A DNA stretch of 64,000 nt from Bacillus thuringiensis (GTDB lineage Bacteria; Bacillota; Bacilli; Bacillales; Bacillaceae_G), in contig NZ_JACYOF010000002.1 of assembly GCF_014932895.1 (NCBI RefSeq), positions 310,001 through 374,000 on the forward strand, in the 5' to 3' direction. The notes below the pieces were generated by a model. That model saw nothing but the letters and a program-made list of their open reading frames with translations, was not told the DNA's origin and searched no databases. Shown piece after piece: positions 1 to 8,349 of this stretch. Position 1 is the stretch's first letter, and each line of letters opens with the position of its first letter. A program made the position numbers and the translations under genes.

Positions 1-322
1 TATCAGGTGGATGTTGAAAAAACAATTTAAATTGATAAATTAATTGTGAAATTTGTATTGTTAGTACCGGTAAATACTTATACAATGTTGTGACAATAAA
101 GGTCACTAATATTATATACAAACAAGCAATAACGACCTTCCTATTCACTTTCAATTTTTTTGAAATAAAGCGTTGAAATCGATCCATTAAAAATGTCAGT
201 ATAAAAGTAATTAAAATTAAATTCATCATGCTTTTCAAGCCATATAATACAAGTGCTACGATAAGTAACACAAGAAATCTTTGAAACCCTCTACTTTGAA
301 AAAAATTCTTTACCGTCATCAT
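1..322 (-). CDS. AI-2E family transporter (UPF0118), N-terminal part, runs off the window
   Basis: The first 107 codons are visible and the rest lies beyond base 1. The protein starts with a short basic segment and then alternates hydrophobic stretches (about residues 16-42 and 62-80) with charged loops such as MDRFQRF and KKLKVNRK. This is the usual N-terminal layout of the eight-helix AI-2E / PerM / YtvI family of membrane proteins, which export small molecules or work in sodium/proton exchange. Translation begins at one of two adjacent ATG codons (322 or 319), with a GGGGGAG ribosome site just upstream. The family call rests on the N-terminus only. The substrate cannot be inferred. Confidence 0.6.
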   Translation of the reverse strand, partial: MMTVKNFFQSRGFQRFLVLLIVALVLYGLKSMMNLILITFILTFLMDRFQRFISKKLKVNRKVVIACLYIILVTFIVTTLYKYLPVLTIQISQLIYQFKLFFQHPPD

Positions 323-461
323 TTAAATATAATCTCCCCCTTCAATGGATGGAAATTTAATATATTTACTATTACATTTTATGAACCGCTATAGACAATC
401 TTTCTTACTAATTCAGAATAATCCTCTTTTTTGTTTTTTAATGTTAGATTTCTTTATAACT

Positions 462-931
462 TCATCCTAAAAACAATGCACCTACTGGCTCTCCATTTTG
501 ATCATGTTCTTGTATTCTAAAAAGATAAATACTTGTTAACTCTTCATATGATAATTGCCCATCATTGACCATTTTTTGAAGTTCATCCACTGTTGCATTT
601 ACAACTTCTTTTTCTTTTCTCTTTATATTATCTATGTTAATTCCTTTTAACTGGTTATGTATCGGTTTTAACACTCTTTCTTTATCTTATACAATGCGCT
701 CTGTTTTTTGGAAAATAATCTTTATATAAAGTGAAACTTTAATCAGTAGGGGGTTTCTTCATCCCCCACTGATTATCAGCCCGCACCAATCGGGCTTTTA
801 CGGGCAGTTGATCTCCCACCTAACTCCCTCGCATTCGCCGAATTTTAAGGCCGGAGTCTTACTGCCCGCAAATAGTGGGATAAAACAATTCCTCCAGCGA
901 TAAACAGCGTTATCTTTATACACTTTTTCAT
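462..931 (-). pseudogene. Amidase gene remnant, broken by bcr1, a stop codon and a 3' truncation
   Basis: A good ribosome site (GTGGAGGAAACAAC) at about 940 leads into an ATG at 931 and a short hydrophobic signal-like sequence (MKKCIKITLFIAGGIVLS). The reading frame then enters a bcr1 repeat (726-884) and stops at 845. Beyond the repeat an open frame resumes with FQKTERIV, hits TAA, and continues from a GTG at 674 as an amidase N-terminus (VVNATVDELQKMV...YEELTSIYLFRIQEHDQNG). It ends after only 70 codons, where family members run to about 500 residues and carry the GGSSGG signature, which is absent here. Joining the signal fragment to the amidase fragment is an inference from order, orientation and the repeat between them. 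Confidence 0.65.
726..884 (-). repeat. bcr1 repeat element, full length
   Basis: This is a roughly 159-bp unit bounded by ATAAA on the plus strand. It contains the conserved blocks TAATCAGTAGGGGG, GCCCGCACCAATCGGGC and ACTGCCCGCAAATAGTGGG. The same unit recurs at 50207-50364 and 59944-60102. The internal complementary segments would fold strongly as RNA. It matches the bcr1 family described for the B. cereus group. This copy splits an amidase gene. Confidence 0.85.
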
Positions 932-970
932 GTTGTTTCCTCCACTCTAAAAGTTACCCAATTATAATGA

Positions 971-999
971 AAAAGAGAGAGTTATCTTCTTAACCCTCT
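971..999 (-). terminator. Likely terminator of the 44-aa small gene
   Basis: Near-perfect inverted repeat (AGAGAGAGTT / AACCCTCTCT) downstream of the small minus-strand gene ending at 1038. It lacks a very long T tract. Confidence 0.5.
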
Positions 1000-1037
1000 C
1001 TAATCAAAATGCTATATAAAGAATGAATAATTTCAAT

Positions 1038-1172
1038 CTAATTACTTCTTTTTTGCATTTGCTTTGCTAACATTTCTTTCACTTGATTATACGTTAACCC
1101 TGAATTTTTATTTAAACGTTTTACTTCCTCAACATCAGTACCTACCACTGTATATTTTTTGTCATCACTCAT
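1038..1172 (-). CDS. Small hypothetical protein, 44 aa
   Basis: ATG at 1172 follows a GGAAGTG ribosome site, and the frame codes for 44 mostly charged residues: MSDDKKYTVVGTDVEEV, KRLNKNSGLTYNQV, KEMLAKQ. It has no cysteine and no membrane segment, and is probably helical. The TDVEEVKRLN stretch loosely recalls the TDVQAVKQAN repeat of gamma-type small acid-soluble spore proteins, but the resemblance is too short to name it. An inverted repeat follows the stop. It is likely a real monocistronic gene because of the ribosome site and terminator. Confidence 0.6.
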   Translation of the reverse strand: MSDDKKYTVVGTDVEEVKRLNKNSGLTYNQVKEMLAKQMQKRSN

Positions 1173-1244
1173 ATTTTCACTTCCTTTTTCACCGGATTAT
1201 TTCTTATATTTCTTCCCTAAACTCACGTAAATTAATACAAATAG

Positions 1245-1277
1245 AAAAAGGAAGCGGCTTCTCAGCACAACTTCCTT
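1245..1277 (-). terminator. Terminator downstream of the nitroreductase gene
   Basis: Inverted repeat AAGGAAG / CTTCCTT with a 14-nt loop, 20 bp beyond the nitroreductase stop, with T residues on the minus strand after it. Confidence 0.5.
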
Positions 1278-1297
1278 CTCATTACATATTCTATTTC

Positions 1298-1900
1298 TTA
1301 ATAAAATCTCACTACATCTTCAGTAGGTAAGAATGTTCTTTCTCCTGGCTGTTCATTTGGTTCACCAAATGGCATTTGTCCGACTAAGCTCCACTCTGCT
1401 GGAATGTTCCAAGTTTCTTTCACTTCAGCATCTACGATTGGATTGTAATGTTGTAATGATGCTCCGATTCCTTCAGCCGATAATAACATCCATACAGTAT
1501 GTTGTAACATTGCATTTCCTTGATGAGACCAGAATGGGAACTGCTCTTTATATAATGGTGCATTTTCTTGCATTTTTTCGACTGTCGCTTGATCTTCAAA
1601 GAATAATACTGTCCCTACACCTGCATGGAAACCTTTTAGTCTTTCTGCTGTTGCTTCAAAGTTTTCTGCCGGTACGCGAGCTCTTAATGTTTCTTTTACG
1701 ATATCCCAAAACTTTTCATGCTCTCCATCCATTAATACGACCATACGGCCACTTTGCATATTAAAAGACGTTGGTGCATGTAAAGCTGTTTTTAAAACTT
1801 CTTCAATTCTTTCTTTCGTAATTGCATCATTTTTTGTTACTTTACGAATTGAACGACGGTTCACAATTGCTTCTTTTAAGTTTGTTGTAGTTGCTGACAT
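1298..1900 (-). CDS. Nitroreductase family FMN-dependent oxidoreductase
   Basis: This 200-aa protein has the RRSIRK motif near the N-terminus (FMN phosphate binding) and the APTSFNMQSGR segment typical of the NfnB/YdgI/YodC nitroreductase family. The C-terminal half has the GIGASLQHYNP flavin-binding loop and the GQMPFG motif. Such enzymes use NAD(P)H to reduce nitro compounds, quinones or disulfide-stress electrophiles. The start is set at MSATTT because TTTGGAGGAATTAAA sits just before it. An in-frame ATG 13 codons upstream has no ribosome site. The gene lies 68 bp after a DsbA-like gene and an Rrf2 regulator on the same strand, so the three may form a redox-stress unit. Confidence 0.85.
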   Translation of the reverse strand: MSATTTNLKEAIVNRRSIRKVTKNDAITKERIEEVLKTALHAPTSFNMQSGRMVVLMDGEHEKFWDIVKETLRARVPAENFEATAERLKGFHAGVGTVLFFEDQATVEKMQENAPLYKEQFPFWSHQGNAMLQHTVWMLLSAEGIGASLQHYNPIVDAEVKETWNIPAEWSLVGQMPFGEPNEQPGERTFLPTEDVVRFY

Positions 1901-1968
1901 TTTAATTCCTCCAAAAGTAGTTTTATTATATTTAAACAAATCAATTTGGTTCTTTCATGCAAGATGAA

Positions 1969-2619
1969 TTAGCAATATCCATCCGTATTACATTGCATTC
2001 CTTCAAATGAATTTGTTTTATCCTTTCCAATTTCTTTATCAATTACTCTTTCTAGCGTTTTTTTACTAGCAAGCCCTTGAATGACTTCATCACCTATCAT
2101 GACAGTTGGCACTGCCATAATATTCGCTTCATCATACGCGTGCTGAATTGCTTCTTGATGCTTTTCTTTATATTTACGAGTTACTAATACATCTTTAAAT
2201 TCCGCTTTAGGAAGCCCTACTTCTACCGCTAATTTTGTTAACACATCAATATCTTCAATGTTTTGTTCTTCTTGGAAAAACGCAGTAAATACGCGGTGAT
2301 GATATTCATTTCCAAGTCCATGCTCTTTCGCAAATTGACATCCTTCAAAAGCTAAATGTGTATAAGGATGCGGTGAAACACGCGGCAGACGCATTTCAAT
2401 TCCTAATTTCTTCGCAGTTGGAAGAATGAAAGCATCCCATGAACCTAACTTATCCGGCTCATTCCATGGATCTATTTTTGAATATGGACTTGGACGCAAT
2501 TCAAATGGCATCCATTCGATTTCTACATCTTTCTCTTTCGCTACTTCGTCTAATGGACCTTTTGCTAAAAAACAAAACGGGCATATAAAATCTGAGTATA
2601 CTTTCATTTTTATAGTCAT
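1969..2619 (-). CDS. DsbA family (FrnE-like) thiol oxidoreductase
   Basis: This 216-aa cytoplasmic protein has no signal peptide. The thioredoxin-fold active site CPFC is at about residues 14-17 (YSDFICPFCFLAKG), followed by the long helical insertion of the FrnE subfamily and the cis-Pro loop AVPTVMIG near residue 174. The C-terminus ends in an extra Cys pair (GMQCNTDGYC). FrnE-like proteins act in disulfide exchange or polyketide-type isomerisation, and the substrate here is unknown. The start follows an AAGGTG site, with a second ATG four codons later. It lies between the Rrf2 regulator and the nitroreductase, which fits a shared oxidative or electrophile response. Confidence 0.8.
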   Translation of the reverse strand: MTIKMKVYSDFICPFCFLAKGPLDEVAKEKDVEIEWMPFELRPSPYSKIDPWNEPDKLGSWDAFILPTAKKLGIEMRLPRVSPHPYTHLAFEGCQFAKEHGLGNEYHHRVFTAFFQEEQNIEDIDVLTKLAVEVGLPKAEFKDVLVTRKYKEKHQEAIQHAYDEANIMAVPTVMIGDEVIQGLASKKTLERVIDKEIGKDKTNSFEGMQCNTDGYC

Positions 2620-2690
2620 ATTTTTTTCACCTTGCCTTTATGGTTGTAATCAAAATGGTTACATTTAAACTAAAAAATATACATATTATT

Positions 2691-3122
2691 TTACGCATTC
2701 ATTTTCTCTTGCAAAGATTCAAACAACTGCCCCATCGTAATATTTCTCAAAACTTCTTCCATCGCGGATTGCGCTTGAATTAATATAACTTCTAACACCG
2801 CTTGAATATTTGCTCCAATTGGACAATCTGGATTTGGTTGCTCGTGAATATGAAATAGTTTGTCTTCTTCTACTACATTTACTGCATGATACACATCTAG
2901 CAATGTGATTTCATATAAATCCTTTAATAATCCCGCGCCACCTGGTCCGCGATTTACGTAAACAAATCCAGCTTGTTTCAAGTAAGACATTATTTTACGA
3001 ATTACTACCGGATTTGTATTTACACTTTCGGCCATATAGTCCGACGTACAAACTGAAGATGGATTATTTTTCAAAATAGATAAAATATGAACAGCTATAG
3101 AAAAGCGGCTACTAATTTTCAT
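2691..3122 (-). CDS. Rrf2 family transcriptional regulator
   Basis: This 143-aa winged-helix protein (MKISSRFSIAVHIL at the N-terminus) has the Rrf2 recognition region SVNTNPVVIRKIMSYL and wing VNRGPGGAGL. It has only two cysteines (about residues 29 and 101), not the three closely spaced ones used by Fe-S members such as IscR and NsrR. It therefore resembles the YwnA-type members, which lack a cluster. The start at 3122 follows GAGGTGGTG, and an upstream GTG in frame is less likely. It is first in a minus-strand row with the DsbA-like and nitroreductase genes, which it probably controls. Confidence 0.8.
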   Translation of the reverse strand: MKISSRFSIAVHILSILKNNPSSVCTSDYMAESVNTNPVVIRKIMSYLKQAGFVYVNRGPGGAGLLKDLYEITLLDVYHAVNVVEEDKLFHIHEQPNPDCPIGANIQAVLEVILIQAQSAMEEVLRNITMGQLFESLQEKMNA

Positions 3123-3195
3123 CGTAATCACCACCTCGATGTAATCATTATAGTTACAACAAAAAGATAAGTCAATCCTTTTTATAGAATAAAAT

Positions 3196-3228
3196 AAAAA
3201 AGGGTCTCATCATGATATATGAGAGACC
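3196..3228 (-). terminator. Terminator of the LysR-type gene
   Basis: Inverted repeat GGGTCTCATCAT / ATATGAGAGACC flanked by an A/T tract, immediately after the LysR-type stop. Confidence 0.65.
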
Positions 3229-3234
3229 TCCTGC

Positions 3235-4104
3235 TTATTCTGCAAACAACTCTTGAAATTCTTCAATAAATAATTGAACTGCAAGTGAAGCTTCCTTTAA
3301 TGAAGGAACAGCCAAAGCAATCTCTCTCCACACTTGTGGCTCTAATTCTCGCGTTTGCACGTTCTTTGGTAAATTCGTTAAAGATAATTCAGCTAATATT
3401 GCAATGCCTAACCCTTCTTGAATCATATTTAAAGATGTAGTTACAGTCGAAACCGCATATTCAACTCGAAGTGGCACGTTTGCTTGTTTGAACATATCAA
3501 TAATCGGCGGTTCATATCCACCTTTAAATAGTATAATCGGTTCGTTCTCTAAATCACTTATCGTAATAGAACTTTTCTTACAAAGGGGATGATCGTCCCT
3601 TAAAACTACAACCATCTTTCCTTTCGTTACTGGGACTATTTCCATATCTTTATTCGGTAAAATGACAATTCCAATATCGATAACTCGTGATAATAACCAA
3701 TCTTCAACTTCTTTTAGCGCTCCCTCACAAAGAACTAATTGTAAATTGGGATACTTTTCACGAAAGATATTAATCATTTTCGGTAAGAAATACGCCGAGG
3801 CACTTGGAAAACTTCCTATACGAATCGTTCCAACTTCATGCCCTTTCTCCATCGCCACCTCTTGTTCAATCTTCTCGACACCATTCAAGATTTCTCTAAT
3901 ATGTACAAGAATTCTGTTTCCAACATCCGTAACGATTAACCCTTTTCGTTTATCACGTATAAGAATAGTCACCCCCAACTCTGACTCAATACTTGAAATC
4001 GCATGACTAACGGCCGGCTGTGTCATATTTAACGCCCCAGCAGCCTTCGTAAAACTACCTAACTCAACAGTTTTTATTAATACTTGAAGCTGTGTAATGG
4101 TCAT
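3235..4104 (-). CDS. LysR family transcriptional regulator
   Basis: This 289-aa protein has the LysR N-terminal HTH (residues 1-60, with GSFTKAAGALNMTQPAVSHA) followed by a periplasmic-binding-like effector domain (IRIGSFPSASAYFLP onward). It is divergent from an EamA-type exporter (start 4202) with about 97 bp between them. That is the classic arrangement in which the regulator represses itself and activates the neighbour from one shared intergenic operator. The effector ligand cannot be told from sequence. Confidence 0.85.
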   Translation of the reverse strand: MTITQLQVLIKTVELGSFTKAAGALNMTQPAVSHAISSIESELGVTILIRDKRKGLIVTDVGNRILVHIREILNGVEKIEQEVAMEKGHEVGTIRIGSFPSASAYFLPKMINIFREKYPNLQLVLCEGALKEVEDWLLSRVIDIGIVILPNKDMEIVPVTKGKMVVVLRDDHPLCKKSSITISDLENEPIILFKGGYEPPIIDMFKQANVPLRVEYAVSTVTTSLNMIQEGLGIAILAELSLTNLPKNVQTRELEPQVWREIALAVPSLKEASLAVQLFIEEFQELFAE

Positions 4105-4201
4105 AACTAATCACTTATACTCCTTATAAAAAAGATTCATTTTATTTATCACAATCGATATCATATCATAGTGAAATGAATAAAACCAAGGAGGTCTTAC
4201 A

Positions 4202-5107
4202 GTGACACAGCTTTCTCGAACTAAGACGGCCATAATTCTTACCTTTCTCGTTTTAATGTGGGGAATCAATTGGCCTTTATCTAAATTTGCCCTGCATTAT
4301 ACACCACCCGTTTTATTTGCAGGCGTTAGAACTTTAATTGGAGGATTCATTTTACTCCTTTTCGCTTTACCAAAATACAAAGAGCTACATTTAAAAGAAA
4401 CTTGGCATTTATACGTAATTTCTTCTTTACTTAATATCATTATATTTTACGGGTTACAAACAGTTGGCCTTCAATATATGCCTGCTGGGTTATTTTCTGC
4501 TATTGTATTTCTACAGCCAGTTTTACTCGGCATTTTCTCATGGATATGGCTTGAAGAATCAATGTACGGTTTAAAAATTTTCGGGCTTGTTCTCGGATTT
4601 ATCGGTGTAGGGATTATTAGCTCCAGCAGTTTAACTGGACATATTTCCGTCATTGGAATCCTTCTTGCATTAGGCTGCGCTATTGGCTGGGCACTTGGCA
4701 CCGTATTTATTAAGAAAACTGGACACCGCGTTAATGCCATTTGGATGGTAACACTTCAGCTTATTATTGGAGGTCTTTGCTTAGTCGGATTTGGATCAGA
4801 GTTTGAAAGCTGGTCTCGTATCGCTTGGAGTATGCCATTTGTTAGCGTGCTACTCTTTATTTCATTCTTTGTTATTGCAATGGGTTGGCTCGCTTACTTT
4901 ACACTTGTTGGAGCCGGTGAAGCGAGCAAAGTTGGAGCTTATACATTCCTTATCCCTCTTATCGCAATTATTGTAAGCTCTATTTTTTTACATGAAGCAA
5001 TTACAATTAGCTTATTTATTGGGCTTTTATTTATTGTTGTGAGCATTTGTTTTGTAAATATAAAGCCGAAAGCACTTGCTGTAAGGCAGCAAGTTGAAGT
5101 GAAATAA
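4202..5107 (+). CDS. EamA/DMT family metabolite exporter
   Basis: This 301-aa protein has ten hydrophobic segments arranged as two EamA repeats (about residues 10-140 and 150-288), the hallmark of the drug/metabolite transporter superfamily (RhaT/YdcZ/YcxC-like). The first repeat holds LMWGINWPLSKF and the second holds GWALGTVFIKK. It starts at a GTG preceded by AAGGAGG at an ideal distance. It is divergent from the LysR gene, so expression probably depends on that regulator. The exported compound is unknown; amino acids or their derivatives are common for the family. Confidence 0.85.
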   Translation: MTQLSRTKTAIILTFLVLMWGINWPLSKFALHYTPPVLFAGVRTLIGGFILLLFALPKYKELHLKETWHLYVISSLLNIIIFYGLQTVGLQYMPAGLFSAIVFLQPVLLGIFSWIWLEESMYGLKIFGLVLGFIGVGIISSSSLTGHISVIGILLALGCAIGWALGTVFIKKTGHRVNAIWMVTLQLIIGGLCLVGFGSEFESWSRIAWSMPFVSVLLFISFFVIAMGWLAYFTLVGAGEASKVGAYTFLIPLIAIIVSSIFLHEAITISLFIGLLFIVVSICFVNIKPKALAVRQQVEVK

Positions 5108-5116
5108 ATAAACGTG

Positions 5117-5145
5117 AAAAAGAGCCTACTATTTGTAGGCTCTTT
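5117..5145. terminator. Bidirectional terminator between the EamA and ycnI genes
   Basis: AAAAAGAGCCTAC / GTAGGCTCTTT hairpin with A and T tracts on the two sides, between two convergent genes. Confidence 0.85.
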
Positions 5146-5153
5146 CCCATACC

Positions 5154-5774
5154 TTACTTTTTACGACGTACTACAAAAACACACGTACCCACCGACGATG
5201 CAATCGCCAAAATAGATAAAACAATTGCTATTGTTTGCATATTACTTGTGCCCTCATTCTTTTCCACACTAGATACTTCTCCATGTTCTCCTATAAGTGA
5301 TGTACCTTTTGCAATTGTAGTAAGGGAATGTGGTTTCTCGGCTTTCTCATCGCCTGTCCATTCAACAATTTCTCCGTCTTTATATTGTTGATATGCATCC
5401 CAAGCTATTTTTTGTTCTTTATCCGGGTTTTTAGCGACGAAAGTAAATCGCTGAAACTGTCCAGGTAAAATCCCTTCTCCTGTTGCTTCCCATACTACAG
5501 TTTTAACTTTTCCAGCTGTATCTTTTTGCTCTTCTACTTTCCATCCTGGCACTGGTTCATACTGTTGAAACTCAACTCCAGACGGTATTTTTAGTGTGAC
5601 TTTTGTTGTTGCCATATTCTTTTCAACAGGTACCTTTATCGTATACGTCTCCCAAGAGCTAACGTCAGAAGTTGCTGGTTTTACAGTTACATGAGCACTA
5701 ACAGGTAACGAAAAAATTCCCATTGCAATTATTGTTGCGATCATTGTTGTTCCTAATTTTTTTATACGTTTCAT
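5154..5774 (-). CDS. ycnI: YcnI family copper-binding protein (DUF1775)
   Basis: This 206-aa exported protein has a signal peptide (residues 1-27) cleaved before HVTVKPATSD, which puts a His at the mature N-terminus as needed for the copper-binding histidine brace of YcnI. The DUF1775 domain spans about 28-155, and a C-terminal membrane anchor (MQTIAIVLSILAIAS) is followed by RRKK. It is thought to be a copper chaperone or metallochaperone at the membrane surface. It follows ycnJ on the same strand with a short bcr1 relic between them. The CopY/YcnK-type regulator found beside these genes in B. subtilis is not seen nearby. Confidence 0.9.
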   Translation of the reverse strand: MKRIKKLGTTMIATIIAMGIFSLPVSAHVTVKPATSDVSSWETYTIKVPVEKNMATTKVTLKIPSGVEFQQYEPVPGWKVEEQKDTAGKVKTVVWEATGEGILPGQFQRFTFVAKNPDKEQKIAWDAYQQYKDGEIVEWTGDEKAEKPHSLTTIAKGTSLIGEHGEVSSVEKNEGTSNMQTIAIVLSILAIASSVGTCVFVVRRKK

Positions 5775-5807
5775 TTTCTATTAACTCCTTTTCATCTGTA
5801 ACGTCTC

Positions 5808-5866
5808 TTTATCCCGCTATTTGTGGGGGATGAACAAAACCTCCACTGATTAAAGTTTCACTTTAT
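5808..5866 (+). repeat. bcr1 repeat with a large internal deletion
   Basis: Both outer ends of bcr1 are present (TTTATCCCGCTATTTGTGGG and CACTGATTAAAGTTTCACTT) but about 100 bp of the interior is missing. The join lies at a short GTGGG repeat. Its right end overlaps the TAA stop of ycnJ. Confidence 0.8.
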
Positions 5867-7512
5867 CTGCCACCTACAATAAATTTATAATCTGTATCGA
5901 AGCTATCAAGAGATTTTGTTAATCCATGAACATGTATATTCCAGTTTCCTGTCATGTTAATATACATTCCTTCCGCTTCATATTCTCCCGCCGAAACTGC
6001 CGAAACTTTAAATGAACCTTTTCCCATATTCATATCTAACGATTGAGTGGTCAATACAATTTGTTCCATATCAGTAACAGGCTGTCCATTCTCATCCTTC
6101 AAAGTAATATGAAATGTATTCTGTCCTACCTTATTAGGGCTTACATGTAAAGTAATTTCATATCCATTATCTAATTGTTTACTCTCTGTAAAAGGTCCAG
6201 TAGGAGGCATCGGCGGTGTTTGTACGTTTGTCATAAAGGCTACGATTACGAAAACGATCATTCCAATGATAAACTCTACTTTCAACGTACCTCCTAACCT
6301 TTTTTGCGCTCGCATTCTCCCTTTCACATAATGAAGAATTCCTAATATCCCCATGCTAACGAATAAAAGTATCTTTGCTAATAAGGCCAATCCATACTTC
6401 GTATCAAATAGGGCATGGATTGTAGGAATAAAAAATGTACTGTTAAAAAGGCCCGTTATTAAAATCACTATGACAGTACCTGTTGCCCATGGTGAAAAAC
6501 GCTTAATCGCATCCCAATACATAGTCCACTTGTCATCCTCTTTATGTAAAAGAAGAATAATTGATGATAGACCTCCAATCCATAATGAAGCTGCGAATAA
6601 ATGTAGAAAGTCCATAACAACAGCAATTTCTTTAAACTTTAAACCATATGCATGACTATTGAAGGCTTTCATAGCAAGTAATCCAGTAAACAATAGTATT
6701 GGAATGCCCCATACTTTAAACGAAGAAAACTCCTCACGTTTCACCGCAAAATATATAACAATTATAAGCATACTAATAAGAGCCATTTGAGTGATCCATA
6801 CATAACCAAAAACAGATAGCTGTAATGTTTCTTTTAATAATAAAGGATCAAATGCTTCTAACCATGAAACATCAGCATTTATTTTCGCTTGCAATGGTAG
6901 ATTGAATAGTAAACTAATGAATATACCAAATAATGATATCCATATTATTTTCTTACTCCTTGATTGCACAGCAATTGCATTCCCTTTATATATAATAAGA
7001 TTAAAGAATAAAACGCCTAAAAATAGCGAGAAACTTGTATATAGAATCCCGCGTCCCATAATCATATCGATTTGCGGAACATAACCCATTTCTTCTACTT
7101 GTATATCGGCTGTTCCCGCTTCTGCTGACCCAATACGGAATGGAATAACTCCTTGAATTGGATGTCCATCAGCTGAAATAGCTTTCCACTGAATAGAGTA
7201 GAGACCGTTTTTAAGATTCTCTTTTAACCCCGCTTCTAATAATTTTTTATTTCTTTTATCAATGTGAGCATCTTTTAAATCTACTCTTTTACCTGAGGTA
7301 TCTCGTACAAATAATGTATTAAAATGTGAAACTTGTATATCCTCATCGAATTCAATTTTCACAACAGTTGGTGCTCTCTTCAACGTTTCATTTTCAGCAG
7401 GGTTTGATTTTACAACATACGCATGAGCAGATGTGCTTTTTGGTATTAATATGATAAACACACACACAATTAGCAACCATGCCCCTAACATTCTCATTAC
7501 TTTCACACTCAT
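5863..7512 (-). CDS. ycnJ: Copper transport protein, CopC-CopD fusion
   Basis: This 549-aa protein has a signal peptide and then a CopC domain beginning HAYVVKSNPAENE, with the second copper site around ADGHPIQG (about residues 29-127). Eight or nine membrane helices of the CopD domain follow (about 150-430). The C-terminal external domain (about 440-549) has NMTGNWNIHVHG and resembles YtkA-like domains. In B. subtilis YcnJ is needed for copper uptake under limitation. It forms a unit with ycnI. The stop codon sits in the terminal TTTAT of a bcr1 relic, so the last residues may differ slightly from those of relatives without the repeat. Confidence 0.9.
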   Translation of the reverse strand: MSVKVMRMLGAWLLIVCVFIILIPKSTSAHAYVVKSNPAENETLKRAPTVVKIEFDEDIQVSHFNTLFVRDTSGKRVDLKDAHIDKRNKKLLEAGLKENLKNGLYSIQWKAISADGHPIQGVIPFRIGSAEAGTADIQVEEMGYVPQIDMIMGRGILYTSFSLFLGVLFFNLIIYKGNAIAVQSRSKKIIWISLFGIFISLLFNLPLQAKINADVSWLEAFDPLLLKETLQLSVFGYVWITQMALISMLIIVIYFAVKREEFSSFKVWGIPILLFTGLLAMKAFNSHAYGLKFKEIAVVMDFLHLFAASLWIGGLSSIILLLHKEDDKWTMYWDAIKRFSPWATGTVIVILITGLFNSTFFIPTIHALFDTKYGLALLAKILLFVSMGILGILHYVKGRMRAQKRLGGTLKVEFIIGMIVFVIVAFMTNVQTPPMPPTGPFTESKQLDNGYEITLHVSPNKVGQNTFHITLKDENGQPVTDMEQIVLTTQSLDMNMGKGSFKVSAVSAGEYEAEGMYINMTGNWNIHVHGLTKSLDSFDTDYKFIVGGR

Positions 7513-7846
7513 TTCACTTCTTTCTTCATCGCTACACTTTCATTACTTTAACTTTCCAATTTTGATTCTCCAGAAAAATATTAACCTGATTAAGTATAAG
7601 TTTTTATACAATATGACTCTTTATTTCTCTCTCACCTCTACACTTCCAATATGATAGTAACTACCTTCATATATACAACTTATATTTTTAAAGCTAATTG
7701 TTATTATAACACAAAATATATTTATGTAAGTTTCCAAAGAAGAAAAGTTCTCGTGAATCATTTGTGAAGAAAATGTGAAATAGCAAATGCATAAATAAAA
7801 AGACGTTACGTTATTACGTAACACCTTTTAAAAAAATATCCTTCTT
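7513..7846. other. Intergenic region upstream of ycnJ
   Basis: This AT-rich stretch has no convincing coding frame. It should hold the ycnJ promoter. The only clear structure is the hairpin at 7798-7829. No copper-repressor box could be recognised by eye. Confidence 0.5.
7798..7829 (-). terminator. Terminator of the VOC gene
   Basis: GTTACGT / ACGTAAC hairpin with flanking A5 and T4 tracts, just beyond the VOC gene stop. Confidence 0.6.
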
Positions 7847-8266
7847 TTATTTCTCTTCCGGATAATCACAATACTCAATAATCGTTCCTTCTGTATCTGC
7901 TGGGTTAAGATAAATTAATCTTCTACCATGCTTATTCATTCGAAGTGTATGTTCTAACGTTCGAATACCCTGCTCTTTTAACTCTTCTAAAGCTACATCT
8001 AAATCATCAACACGGTACGCAACGTGATGAACGCCTTTCCCTTTTTGTTTTATAAATCGGGCAATTGGTGATGTTGTATTATTCGTCGGTGCAAGTAGTT
8101 CAATTCTATCACCATCTACTTCCATAATAGCGACTTCGCTTTCAACACCTGGCGCTTCACTTACGTAACGATCTATTAATTTTCCTGATAGAACTTGTTT
8201 ATAAAAACGTATCGTACTATCTATATCACGAACTGCGATTCCGATATGATCAATTGTTTTTTTCAT
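7847..8266 (-). CDS. VOC family protein, methylmalonyl-CoA epimerase-like
   Basis: This 139-aa protein is made of two beta-alpha-beta-beta-beta glyoxalase-type modules. The metal ligands expected for the family are visible: His in IDHIGIAVRD, His in VHHVAYRVDD, and a Glu in the final GTIIEYCD. The overall pattern is closest to methylmalonyl-CoA epimerase, which interconverts the (R) and (S) CoA esters. The usual partner mutase or decarboxylase genes are not adjacent, so a lactoylglutathione-lyase-like role is possible. The start has a TAGGGG ribosome site. The gene is monocistronic. Confidence 0.75.
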   Translation of the reverse strand: MKKTIDHIGIAVRDIDSTIRFYKQVLSGKLIDRYVSEAPGVESEVAIMEVDGDRIELLAPTNNTTSPIARFIKQKGKGVHHVAYRVDDLDVALEELKEQGIRTLEHTLRMNKHGRRLIYLNPADTEGTIIEYCDYPEEK

Positions 8267-8311
8267 TTTATTTCCCCTAATACTTTATTTTTGCTCATTA
8301 TTAATAGTAAC

Positions 8312-8348
8312 AAAAAAAGTTATAGAAACAAGTTCTATAACTTTTTTA
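8312..8348 (-). terminator. Terminator of brnQ
   Basis: AAAAAAGTTATAGAA / TTCTATAACTTTTTT hairpin directly after the brnQ stop. Confidence 0.85.
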
Positions 8349-8349
8349 T

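Noticed and set aside
1333-1764. Open frame opposite the nitroreductase gene
   Set aside because: It lies fully antisense to a clear gene, has no ribosome site and encodes low-complexity Leu/Phe-rich sequence.
3662-4006. Open frame opposite the LysR-type gene
   Set aside because: Antisense shadow with no ribosome site and no recognisable domain.
7621-7824. 67-codon frame upstream of ycnJ
   Set aside because: No ribosome site, AT-rich composition, and it overlaps the VOC gene terminator.
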